The translations under genes and the position numbers were made by a program. Shown here piece by piece: positions 1-6,161 of a stretch of DNA of 7,459 nt. Below the pieces are notes generated by a model. It saw only the letters and a program-made list of their open reading frames with translations. It did not search any database and was not told the DNA's origin. The first letter of the stretch is position 1, and every line of letters starts with the position of its first letter. The DNA lies in contig CAIMNF010000098.1 of assembly GCA_903842755.1 (NCBI GenBank), positions 1 to 7,459 of the forward strand, written 5' to 3'. The DNA is from Oligoflexia bacterium. Lineage in GTDB: Bacteria; Bdellovibrionota; UBA1018; CAIMNF01.

Positions 1-114
1 AGTCATTTCATTGAAAAAATAGCGGAAAAGCGAAAATGGGTTGGATTAAGTCTAAACGCCAAACTCCAAGCCCAAGACGTTTTGATCCCTCTTTTAGAAA
101 CCTTATTTTCATGA
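1..114 (+). CDS. 3' end of an unidentified upstream gene (partial)
   Basis: An open frame runs from the first base of the window to a TGA at 112-114, giving the last 37 residues of a protein. It begins SHFIEKIAEKRKWVGLSL and ends with a hydrophobic helical stretch, LIPLLETLFS. That is too little to assign a family. The alternation of Leu with charged or polar residues suggests a C-terminal amphipathic helix. The stop lies only 12 bp before the GTG start of the first ATPase gene and in the same reading frame, so the two genes are probably co-transcribed. That this is a real coding end is inferred from the open frame and the tight spacing; the product is unknown. Confidence 0.55.
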   Translation, partial: SHFIEKIAEKRKWVGLSLNAKLQAQDVLIPLLETLFS

Positions 115-126
115 AACACTCTAGTC

Positions 127-855
127 GTGATTCAACTCAAGGACCTCAGCATCACTTTTCATGACCGTAAAAAAAATCCGCGCACCATATTAGAGAACAT
201 TAACTTAAGCATCGCTCGTCATGAAGCGGTGAGCATTATTGGGCCATCGGGTTCTGGAAAAAGCATTCTGTTAAAGCTCATCGCGGGGTTACTCATCCCT
301 ACCCACGGAAAAATTCGGGTTCAATCGAACCGCCTAAGCATGTTATTTCAAAAAAATGCATTGTTTGACAGTTTTTCTTTAATGGAAAACTTACTCCTTC
401 CGCTGGAAGAGACGTTAGGAGTCACCGGCGCCGATGCCCAACAGCGCGCACTCCGGATGCTGAGCGCGGTCGGCTTGGCAGAATCTGCAAATCTTTTTCC
501 GGACGAAATCTCGGGCGGAATGCAAAAGCGCCTAGGAATTGCTCGCGCCTTAATCATTGAGCCCGAAATCATTCTTTACGACGAACCCACCGCTGGCCTA
601 GACCCCATCACTTCACGGGCAATTGCGGACCTGATGGTAACACTTCACCAACAAAACAAAACCACCTTGGTTATGGTCACGAATGATCTTCAACGGGCAT
701 ACCAGGTCTCACAGCGGATTTTTTATTGTGCGCAAAAATCGATTCAATCGGTCGGCACTCCGGCCGAAGTGAAAAACACCTCTGACCCGATCATTCATCA
801 GTTTATTTACTCAAGCGCACTCTTACAGCCCACGGCAAAAGGGGCATCCCTTTGA
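127..855 (+). CDS. mlaF: MlaF-like ABC transporter ATPase 1 (intact signature motif, H-switch His replaced by Asn)
   Basis: This 242-residue nucleotide-binding subunit belongs to an MCE/Mla-type lipid transporter and acts on the cytoplasmic face of the inner membrane. Visible motifs are Walker A GPSGSGKS (39-46), Q-loop Gln75, signature ISGGMQKR (128-135), Walker B IILYDEPT (148-155, catalytic Glu153) and D-loop GLDP (157-160). The MQKR after the glycines resembles MlaF/Mkl ATPases. The H-switch is atypical: the usual SHD/THD reads VTND, with Asn186 encoded by AAT at 682-684. The start is GTG 127, because the next residues, IQLKDLSITF, are the usual first strand of the family. No good ribosome binding site precedes it, so translation may be coupled to the upstream stop at 112-114. 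It overlaps the second ATPase gene by 4 bp. The symbol marks the family, since two paralogues are present. Confidence 0.9.
   Translation: MIQLKDLSITFHDRKKNPRTILENINLSIARHEAVSIIGPSGSGKSILLKLIAGLLIPTHGKIRVQSNRLSMLFQKNALFDSFSLMENLLLPLEETLGVTGADAQQRALRMLSAVGLAESANLFPDEISGGMQKRLGIARALIIEPEIILYDEPTAGLDPITSRAIADLMVTLHQQNKTTLVMVTNDLQRAYQVSQRIFYCAQKSIQSVGTPAEVKNTSDPIIHQFIYSSALLQPTAKGASL
837..844 (+). promoter_or_regulatory. Ribosome binding site supporting the TTG start of ATPase 2
   Basis: AAAAGGGG ends 7 nt before the TTG at 852-854. This placement supports TTG as the true start and a TTGA overlap with the previous stop codon. Confidence 0.5.
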
Positions 856-1652
856 GTATTCGATTTGAAAACGTCAGTAAATCCTTTGGGCCAAAGAAAG
901 TCCTCGACCAAGTCTCTTTTGAAGTCAAAAAAGGGCAAATTTTATTTATTCTTGGAAAAAGTGGCATGGGAAAATCCGTTACCCTCAAACATTTGATTGG
1001 GGTACTCGCTCCGGATTCCGGTAAAATTTTCGTGGACCATTTTGAGGTGAGTGCGTTGCATTCTCCCCAGCGAATCGACGAGCTTACGTTGGTCAGACAA
1101 AAATGTGGAATGGTATTTCAACATCCCGCACTCTTAGACTCGTTGACCAATTTTGAGAACTTAGCGTTTGGCTTAAGAACACCTCAGTACCAAAAAAAAA
1201 TGGGTCGGGCACTCACGGAATCGGAAATTGAAAAAAGAGTGTTTGATACCCTGAAATTAGTCCATCTAGAAAAAGATGTTTTAGAACTCTTTCCCAATGA
1301 GACTTCTTATGGAGTTCAAAAGCGGATTTCAATGGCCAGGACCCTAGCCCCTCAACCCGAATACTTGCTTTTCGATGAGCCCACCACTGGCTTAGATCCA
1401 TTAAGCACCAGCTCCATCAATAGCCTAATCTATGAGCTCTCGCGCGAACTGAACGTCACAAGCATTATCGTATCGCACGATATGGCCTGCGCCCTTTCCA
1501 TCGCTGACGAAATCCTGTTTCTAGACCAAGGTAAAGTTTTACTCATGGCTGCGCCCAAAGTGGTTGCTCAAAGTAAAATTCCTTTGGTGGAAGAATTTTT
1601 TAAGGAAACACTTTCGCTACTTCCCCCGGGATGGAGTCCATCACATGCGTAA
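852..1652 (+). CDS. mlaF: MlaF-like ABC transporter ATPase 2 (degenerate signature motif, intact H-switch)
   Basis: This 266-residue second nucleotide-binding subunit is clearly diverged from ATPase 1. Motifs are Walker A GKSGMGKS (35-42), a Q-loop in GMVFQHPALLD, Walker B LLFDEPT (Glu176), D-loop GLDP and H-switch VSHD (His209). The signature is degenerate: where LSGGM is expected it reads TSYGV (151-155), with Tyr153 in place of the first glycine. The following QKR matches ATPase 1, so the alignment is unambiguous. Residues around 240-266 form a C-terminal tail rich in Leu and Pro. Translation starts at TTG 852, which overlaps the stop of ATPase 1 (TTGA), with a purine-rich AAAAGGGG upstream. 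Two ATPases with complementary defects suggest a heterodimer in which only one ATP site is catalytic; this is inference. The symbol marks the family only. Confidence 0.9.
   Translation: MSIRFENVSKSFGPKKVLDQVSFEVKKGQILFILGKSGMGKSVTLKHLIGVLAPDSGKIFVDHFEVSALHSPQRIDELTLVRQKCGMVFQHPALLDSLTNFENLAFGLRTPQYQKKMGRALTESEIEKRVFDTLKLVHLEKDVLELFPNETSYGVQKRISMARTLAPQPEYLLFDEPTTGLDPLSTSSINSLIYELSRELNVTSIIVSHDMACALSIADEILFLDQGKVLLMAAPKVVAQSKIPLVEEFFKETLSLLPPGWSPSHA
1633..1636 (+). promoter_or_regulatory. Ribosome binding site deciding the start of permease 1
   Basis: GGAG lies 8 nt before ATG 1645, inside the end of the ATPase 2 gene. It favours this ATG over an in-frame ATG 81 bp upstream at 1564, which would overlap the ATPase gene by 89 bp and add a Lys/Arg/Phe/Trp-rich leader not seen in the family. 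Confidence 0.55.
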
Positions 1653-2502
1653 TTTAAGGAACACTCCACTCCAAACACTCGAAGGATTAGGAGGAGCGGT
1701 CACCGGAAGTTATCAAAAAGGCTACTCGGTCATTTATCAGCAGATGCATGAACTCGGCGGGGCATGCTCCTTTTTGTACAGAATTTTTCACTCGACCCGT
1801 AAAATTACGGGGTATCAATCGGCAATCACGGACCAAATTGTGGCAGTATCTACTCGGGCAATGAGTACGATTATTTTTGCGGGGCTATTTGTGGGGGCCA
1901 TTTTAGTCCTTCAATTTGAATCCATGCTCAGGCGCTTCGATGCACAATCCCTTCTGGGGGGACTCAATACTTCTGCGACTATTCGCGAAATTGGTCCATT
2001 GATTATTTCTTTTCTACTCGCAGGTAAAGTGGGCGCTTACACCACTGCAGAACTCGCAAACATGCGGGTCACCGAGCAAATTGATGCAATCGAAAGTTTG
2101 GGCACCGACTCCATCCAATACCTCATTATTCCCCGCTTTTTTGCGATTGTAATTTCCTCGCTCTTTTTGCTGGCCATTGGGCTAGCCGTATCGGTGATGG
2201 GATCCCTTCTGGTGGCTGATTTTTTTTCGGGAATGAATCTTTACGAATACATCCTGTCCATCCCTCGGTTTGTGGGGTTATGGACTTTGTTTGAAGGCTT
2301 TATTCGCTGTTCAATTTTTAGCACGATTGTGGCAACGGTCTCGACCTACAAAGGATATACCGCAACGGGCGGTGCCCGCGGCGTTGGCAAAGCGGTTACC
2401 GCTTCGGCCATTTACATTAACGTCTACATTGTGGTTGCAAATTTTATTTCTTCCAGTCTGCTGGAATGGATTCATGACTTCTTACAGTGGGTGACCTCAT
2501 GA
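1645..2502 (+). CDS. mlaE: MlaE-family ABC transporter permease 1
   Basis: This 285-residue inner-membrane permease belongs to the MlaE/YrbE/TGD1 family, which forms the transmembrane core of MCE lipid transporters. An N-terminal region of about 60 residues, probably with an interfacial helix, is followed by hydrophobic segments near 72-92, 114-132, 160-192, 215-235 and 254-273. The family hallmark is complete: GKVGAYTTAELANMRVTEQI (127-146) followed by DAIESLG and the PRF of the next helix (163-165). The conserved C-terminal TGGARGVGKAVT is at 241-252. The length is close to the usual 255-285. I chose ATG 1645 because a GGAG lies 8 nt upstream and the overlap with the ATPase 2 stop is then only 8 bp. 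A second, different permease follows with an ATGA overlap, so the membrane core is probably a heterodimer. Confidence 0.9.
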   Translation: MRNLRNTPLQTLEGLGGAVTGSYQKGYSVIYQQMHELGGACSFLYRIFHSTRKITGYQSAITDQIVAVSTRAMSTIIFAGLFVGAILVLQFESMLRRFDAQSLLGGLNTSATIREIGPLIISFLLAGKVGAYTTAELANMRVTEQIDAIESLGTDSIQYLIIPRFFAIVISSLFLLAIGLAVSVMGSLLVADFFSGMNLYEYILSIPRFVGLWTLFEGFIRCSIFSTIVATVSTYKGYTATGGARGVGKAVTASAIYINVYIVVANFISSSLLEWIHDFLQWVTS

Positions 2503-3263
2503 AACGCGCTGCTTTTAGAAAACACCTCGATGCATTTATCTTAGCAGTCCATTTATTCAGGCGCTGCTTTGCACAGACTTCCACCGGGCCTCATCGAAAA
2601 AAAGAAACTTATTTAGCGATCGAAAACTTGGGGCTAGGCAGCTTGCCGATTATTTCGCTCGCCACCGGATTTACAGGCTTGGTAATGACCGGGGAAATTG
2701 CGTGGCACATGGACTTTGCGTTAAGCAATGTTTCTATGATCCCGGGCTTTACGGGGCAATTTGTGCTTCGGGAATTAGGTGTGGCAATCCCTGCTTTACT
2801 GATGGTGAGCAAAGTGGGAGCATCCCTCACTGCCGAGCTTGCAAGTATGCGCATCACTGAACAGATTGATGCGTTCCGGCTTTTGAAAATCGACGTGGTG
2901 TCTTACCACGTTTATCCCCGTTGGCTTGCTTGTATCTTTTCAACAGTTTGTCTGACGGTCATTTCGATTGCCATCACCCTTGGAATCGCCATGTTTACCG
3001 CCGTAACGAAGTACCATTTTAATTCAGAGGAATACTTGAACACGATGACTCAGTTTATAAACTCGGTCGATTTAATTTGTGCAATTTCCAAAGCGGCAGT
3101 CTTTGGGATGATCATTCCCCCGATTGCGTGTGCATACGGCCTGACCTGTGATGGCGGAGCCCAAGGTGTCGGACAGGCAACTACCGATGCCGTGGTCGCC
3201 TGCACACTATCGGTGATCACCCTAGACTTCGTCTTAACCGCATTTTTTAGTGCATTATTCTAA
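2499..3263 (+). CDS. mlaE: MlaE-family ABC transporter permease 2
   Basis: This second MlaE/YrbE-type permease has 254 residues and is distinct in sequence from permease 1. It retains the hallmark SKVGASLTAELASMRITEQI (104-123), the following DAF, and the PRW of the next helix (140-142). The C-terminal glycine motif DGGAQGVGQATT is at 218-229. Hydrophobic segments lie near 45-66, 93-109, 140-167, 192-214 and 230-253. It differs from permease 1 just after the EQIDA motif, where IESLG is replaced by FRLLK, so the usual Glu is Arg. The start is ATG 2499, which shares ATGA with the stop of permease 1 and implies translational coupling; an in-frame GTG at 2487 is possible but less likely. Two YrbE-type permeases are also typical of actinobacterial Mce operons, so a heterodimeric core has precedent. 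Confidence 0.88.
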   Translation: MKRAAFRKHLDAFILAVHLFRRCFAQTSTGPHRKKETYLAIENLGLGSLPIISLATGFTGLVMTGEIAWHMDFALSNVSMIPGFTGQFVLRELGVAIPALLMVSKVGASLTAELASMRITEQIDAFRLLKIDVVSYHVYPRWLACIFSTVCLTVISIAITLGIAMFTAVTKYHFNSEEYLNTMTQFINSVDLICAISKAAVFGMIIPPIACAYGLTCDGGAQGVGQATTDAVVACTLSVITLDFVLTAFFSALF

Positions 3264-3287
3264 ATTAGGAGTTACGATCAAGAGGCA

Positions 3288-4115
3288 ATGAAATGGACAA
3301 ATGAAGCCAAGGTAGGCGCTCTCGTCACCACCACCATCGTAATCGCATTGGGTTTTGCTTGGCTCCTTGGATTTAAGAACCCCTTCACCCAACAAAACTA
3401 CTTTTACGTAACTTATAATTTTGCGGGCGGAATCGATCTCGGATCCCATGTGCGCCTTTCGGGAATTAAAGTCGGTAAAGTGGAAGAAATTGAATTCTTT
3501 GCTGCCGCTCCCCATCAAGAGGTTTCTCAGAAGGAACCCGGGAGCGCTGATCAGGAAAACCAGCTGGCCTACACACCGGTGAAATTAAAAATTTCAGTCA
3601 AAAAAGATGCCCTCCCAGGAATTCGTAAGAACTCCCACTTTTATGTCAATTTAGCGGGCCTGATTGGTGAACGGTATATCGAAATCACTCCAGGAACACT
3701 GGATTCACCGCGACTCTTGCCCGGAGAAACCATCGCCGGTGTAGACCCACCGCGAATCGACCAGCTCATTTCTCAGAGTTTTAATTTAGCCGGAAAAATT
3801 CAAGAGCTGATCGAGCAAAATAAGGGCGACATCGGACACTCCATAGAACTACTTTACAAATTGAGCGGTAATTTAAATCGGGTTTTAGAAAATGTAGATA
3901 AAAGCAAACTCCTCTCTAAAGACCTGACTCAGTTGATTAGCAATCTCATGGAACTCACGACGGACATTCGAGAAGTCACGAAAACCACTCGTTCTCCCGA
4001 AGGCCAAAAATCCCTAAAGCTGCTGCACGATTTATTGTGGCGGTTAGAGCCTCTCGACGAAGAAAGAATCAAAGCTTTTTTCCAAAAAGAAGGCATCAAA
4101 GTTAAGATTTTCTAG
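3288..4115 (+). CDS. mlaD: MlaD-like MCE-domain lipid-binding protein
   Basis: This 275-residue protein is anchored in the inner membrane and exposed to the periplasm; it is the substrate-handling ring subunit of the transporter. One transmembrane helix at about 9-28 follows a short cytoplasmic N-terminus beginning MKWTNEAKVGAL. The MCE domain spans roughly 37-137. It includes FAGGIDLGSHVRLSGIKVGKVEEI and the pore-loop region NLAGLIGERY (121-130), matching SGLLGE of E. coli MlaD, with hydrophobic Leu125-Ile126 at the pore. A hydrophilic segment at about 71-95 is inserted between strands where MlaD is short. Residues 155-275 form a helical C-terminal region with Leu heptads (about 160-230), so the protein is longer than E. 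coli MlaD (183). The start is ATG 3288. A close AAGAGG and a distant TTAGGAG (3265-3271) precede it, neither ideally spaced. It lies 24 bp after permease 2 and is the only MCE gene here. Confidence 0.9.
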   Translation: MKWTNEAKVGALVTTTIVIALGFAWLLGFKNPFTQQNYFYVTYNFAGGIDLGSHVRLSGIKVGKVEEIEFFAAAPHQEVSQKEPGSADQENQLAYTPVKLKISVKKDALPGIRKNSHFYVNLAGLIGERYIEITPGTLDSPRLLPGETIAGVDPPRIDQLISQSFNLAGKIQELIEQNKGDIGHSIELLYKLSGNLNRVLENVDKSKLLSKDLTQLISNLMELTTDIREVTKTTRSPEGQKSLKLLHDLLWRLEPLDEERIKAFFQKEGIKVKIF

Positions 4116-4116
4116 C

Positions 4117-4122
4117 AAAGGG
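4117..4122 (+). promoter_or_regulatory. Ribosome binding site of the signal peptidase homologue
   Basis: AAAGGG lies 5 nt before ATG 4128, in the 12-bp gap after the MCE gene. The intact start signal argues that the gene is expressed despite its altered active site. Confidence 0.5.
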
Positions 4123-4127
4123 TACTC

Positions 4128-4868
4128 ATGAAGTTTGACCGATCTTTTTACCGGCTCCAATTACCGATCCTTGTGGGTGTGGTGACTGTTATCTTAGCAG
4201 TTCGGTCTTCGATCGTGGAACCGTTTCGCATCACCACCAGAACCATGCTCCCCGGTTTATTAACAGGCGATTTTTTGTTTGTGAATAAAATGGAATATGG
4301 ACTTCATATTCCTTTTAGTGAATCGTGGGCTTCCGAGCCAAAAATAATCAGTGGCCGCCGGGGCCCTGTCCGTGGAGACGTGATCATCTTCACGACGCCC
4401 GAGCCCGGACAAGAGACGATGCACATTAAGCGAGTCGTGGGTTTACCCGGAGACCGAATCCGCTACGAAAATAAAACACTATCGATCAATGGAATTGCTG
4501 TTAAAAAAACAGAAATCTTGCCACCCGAACGCGATGCGGTTTTCAACCAACCTGGATTTGATCCAGAAGATCGATACGACAAATCGAAACTCAAGCTTTA
4601 CCAAGAGTCGTACGGCGACTCCGCAGCGTATTATGTGATTGAGGATTCGACCTTTGAACCTCAAAAACCCCTCGAAGTAAAAGTCGAGCAAAACAATTAT
4701 TTTGTTCTGGGCGACAACCGCGATGACACCAAAGACAGCCGTAACTTTGGAGTAATCCCTTTTCCTTCCGTTCGCGGAAAAGCCTTTGTGATTTGGCTTT
4801 CTTTTCGATTTGGATTTGATTCCAAGTGGTCGTTCCGGGGGAATCGCTTTGGGCAGGGAATTCAGTAA
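4128..4868 (+). CDS. lepB: Signal peptidase I homologue with Thr in place of the catalytic Ser
   Basis: This 246-residue protein belongs to the type I signal peptidase family (S26), which cleaves signal peptides at the periplasmic face of the inner membrane. One transmembrane helix lies at about 13-30. Box B, normally PSGSMxPTL after EPF, reads TTRTMLPGL (36-44): the nucleophile position is Thr39 (ACC at 4242-4244), and the oxyanion-hole Ser position is Thr37. Everything else is well preserved: GDFLFVNKMEYG (47-58), box C RGDVIIF (82-88), box D HIKRVVGLPGD with general base Lys101, and box E GDNRDDTKDSRNFG (195-208). The C-terminus SFRGNRFGQGIQ is also family-like. The start is ATG 4128, with AAAGGG ending 5 nt upstream, 12 bp after the MCE gene. 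It may be a Thr-dependent peptidase or an inactive paralogue. The ordinary housekeeping enzyme is presumably encoded elsewhere. Confidence 0.88.
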   Translation: MKFDRSFYRLQLPILVGVVTVILAVRSSIVEPFRITTRTMLPGLLTGDFLFVNKMEYGLHIPFSESWASEPKIISGRRGPVRGDVIIFTTPEPGQETMHIKRVVGLPGDRIRYENKTLSINGIAVKKTEILPPERDAVFNQPGFDPEDRYDKSKLKLYQESYGDSAAYYVIEDSTFEPQKPLEVKVEQNNYFVLGDNRDDTKDSRNFGVIPFPSVRGKAFVIWLSFRFGFDSKWSFRGNRFGQGIQ

Positions 4869-4916
4869 TCGATCAGATTTTGATTAAATTTTGGTTAGGC
4901 CAGTTTTAAGGACCAA
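4869..4916 (+). other. 48-bp intergenic gap, AT-rich, possible weak promoter
   Basis: This is the largest gap in the forward gene run. It is AT-rich and holds TTGATT (4880-4885), then TTTTAA (4904-4909) with an 18-bp spacer, a poor sigma70-like match (three of six in the second box). A 5-bp inverted repeat TTGGT/ACCAA (4891-4895 and 4912-4916) spans a 16-nt loop. No GC-rich hairpin with a T-tract is present, so I see no intrinsic terminator and the downstream genes may be read through from the transporter operon. Confidence 0.3.
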
Positions 4917-6149
4917 TTGACCTGTACCCTATCAGAGATGGTCAATTACATTGCCCTTTCCTTTCTCCGTGGCGAAAGTTCGATTTCCCCTCAATGGGTT
5001 GCACAAAACTGGATTCAACTCTGGGTAAAGGGGGCTAATCGAAGGCATCAAATTGCGGAACGCTACTGGTTGCGGTGTTACCGAATGACGTTGGAGCGAT
5101 GCCGCGCAGACGGACTTACTGTGCAAGACCTGCTCCAAATGGTAGAGTCTGGAAATTTTTTTTCGTTCAACGCATACGGATCAAGCCGGTTAAAACGAGG
5201 CCACAGGCGTTTGCAAAACCTAAAGAGTTATCAGCGATATTTTCCAAATTCCAGTCTAGAAATTCGACGCATGATCCGCCGAATGATTGATCAACCGGTC
5301 CACGAGTGGGTTCCCGGGTATGTATCGCAGCAGACCAGGTATCCCCGGGTAGGATTAGCCCCGCATTTAAACTCTAACGAAAAAAATTCCCACACTCTGA
5401 TTCTTTATGTCATTCCCTCGCCGTTTGGATTTGATTGGAGTTCGCCGCGGGGGTTACTCACCTCCACGATCAATTACTTAGTACCAGGCAAACGGCATTA
5501 TATTGGTCACGTCGCAGTTGAGCTCCGAAAAAATGGCAAGGCGGAAGTGGCCACCGGGGTGACCGGAGAAACCAATACTCAAGTTCTCCGTGAACTAACG
5601 GTAGGTCGGCAGGGCTTTAGCTTTTTATTCAAAACCTTTCGCGGGCGAGTGGAGAAATCAGCGGACGTCTTGGCAGACCTAGCCCTTCATGGACAAAAGA
5701 GAAAGCTAGGCTACATGGTCTTTGACCTCACTCCCGAACAATATCAGCGGGGGTGCGAGTTCTTAGCGTTGTGGTTTAATCAAGGTCAGTTTAGAAAATA
5801 CGGTTTATGGCAAAATCCGCTCCGCGACGAAGGGGCCGGCTGCGTTTCTTTTGGAATTGCAGTCCTAGAGAAATGCGGGGTTCTGACCTCAGAAATGAGG
5901 CAGTCGTGGTGCAGAGAATTAAAGGTTTCAAGCCGCTGGCTCGGTCCAAGCCTTGGCCACCCCCCTGTGGGATTTTTAAACTTGGTCAGACGCATTTGTT
6001 TTACGACCGAGGGACTTTCTTGGAGTCAACGGGGAGAAGCCAGCCAGGGTATTCAATTTTGGGACCCCGATTTAATCTATTCTTGGATTGTCAATCAACC
6101 GCATCAGACCCACGCCAAGAATTTGAAGGGTATTATTTTAAAAGTATGA
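4917..6149 (+). CDS. Putative circularly permuted NlpC/P60-like (papain-fold) cysteine hydrolase
   Basis: I do not recognise this 410-residue protein as a named family. The N-terminal ~150 residues are rich in Arg and Trp and probably helical. There is no clear signal peptide or transmembrane segment, so it is probably cytoplasmic. The second half shows HYIGHVAVELRKNGKAEVAT with His198, then a long segment (LGYMVFDLTPEQYQRGCEF) leading to DEGAGCVSFGIAVLEKCGVL with Cys309. A His on a 'GHVAVEL'-type strand followed by a Cys at the start of a helix is the order expected in circularly permuted NlpC/P60 proteins (YiiX, LRAT/PLAAT-like), which act as peptidases, thioesterases or lipid acyl hydrolases. 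This is pattern matching, not a proven homology. The start could be TTG 4917 (AAGGA 4 nt upstream) or ATG 4938 (403 residues, weaker ribosome site). A stop at 4896-4898 rules out a longer form. Confidence 0.6.
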   Translation: MTCTLSEMVNYIALSFLRGESSISPQWVAQNWIQLWVKGANRRHQIAERYWLRCYRMTLERCRADGLTVQDLLQMVESGNFFSFNAYGSSRLKRGHRRLQNLKSYQRYFPNSSLEIRRMIRRMIDQPVHEWVPGYVSQQTRYPRVGLAPHLNSNEKNSHTLILYVIPSPFGFDWSSPRGLLTSTINYLVPGKRHYIGHVAVELRKNGKAEVATGVTGETNTQVLRELTVGRQGFSFLFKTFRGRVEKSADVLADLALHGQKRKLGYMVFDLTPEQYQRGCEFLALWFNQGQFRKYGLWQNPLRDEGAGCVSFGIAVLEKCGVLTSEMRQSWCRELKVSSRWLGPSLGHPPVGFLNLVRRICFTTEGLSWSQRGEASQGIQFWDPDLIYSWIVNQPHQTHAKNLKGIILKV

Positions 6150-6161
6150 AATAATAAAAAA

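Noticed and set aside
111..164. Short frame from an ATG overlapping the TGA of the upstream gene (ATGA at 111-114)
   Set aside because: It stops after 17 codons (TGA at 162-164), has no recognisable content, and lies in a different frame from ATPase 1, whose first strand clearly begins at 127.
1564..1644. Possible N-terminal extension of permease 1 from an upstream ATG at 1564
   Set aside because: It would overlap the ATPase 2 gene by 89 bp, add a basic and aromatic leader unlike the MlaE family, and ignore the GGAG placed 8 nt before ATG 1645.
4128..4868. Signal peptidase homologue as a decaying pseudogene
   Set aside because: The frame is full length, with a good ribosome site, normal membrane anchor and intact boxes C-E. 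Only the nucleophile box is changed, which looks like specialisation.
4869..4916. Intrinsic terminator after the signal peptidase homologue
   Set aside because: Only a 4-bp stem (ATCA/TGAT) and a 5-bp TTGGT/ACCAA repeat are present, with no GC-rich stem and no T-tract.
5807..6154. 115-codon forward frame inside the end of the putative hydrolase gene
   Set aside because: Its translation is rich in Arg and Pro with no domain-like pattern, and it lies over the well-formed Cys-containing region of the main frame. I regard it as chance.
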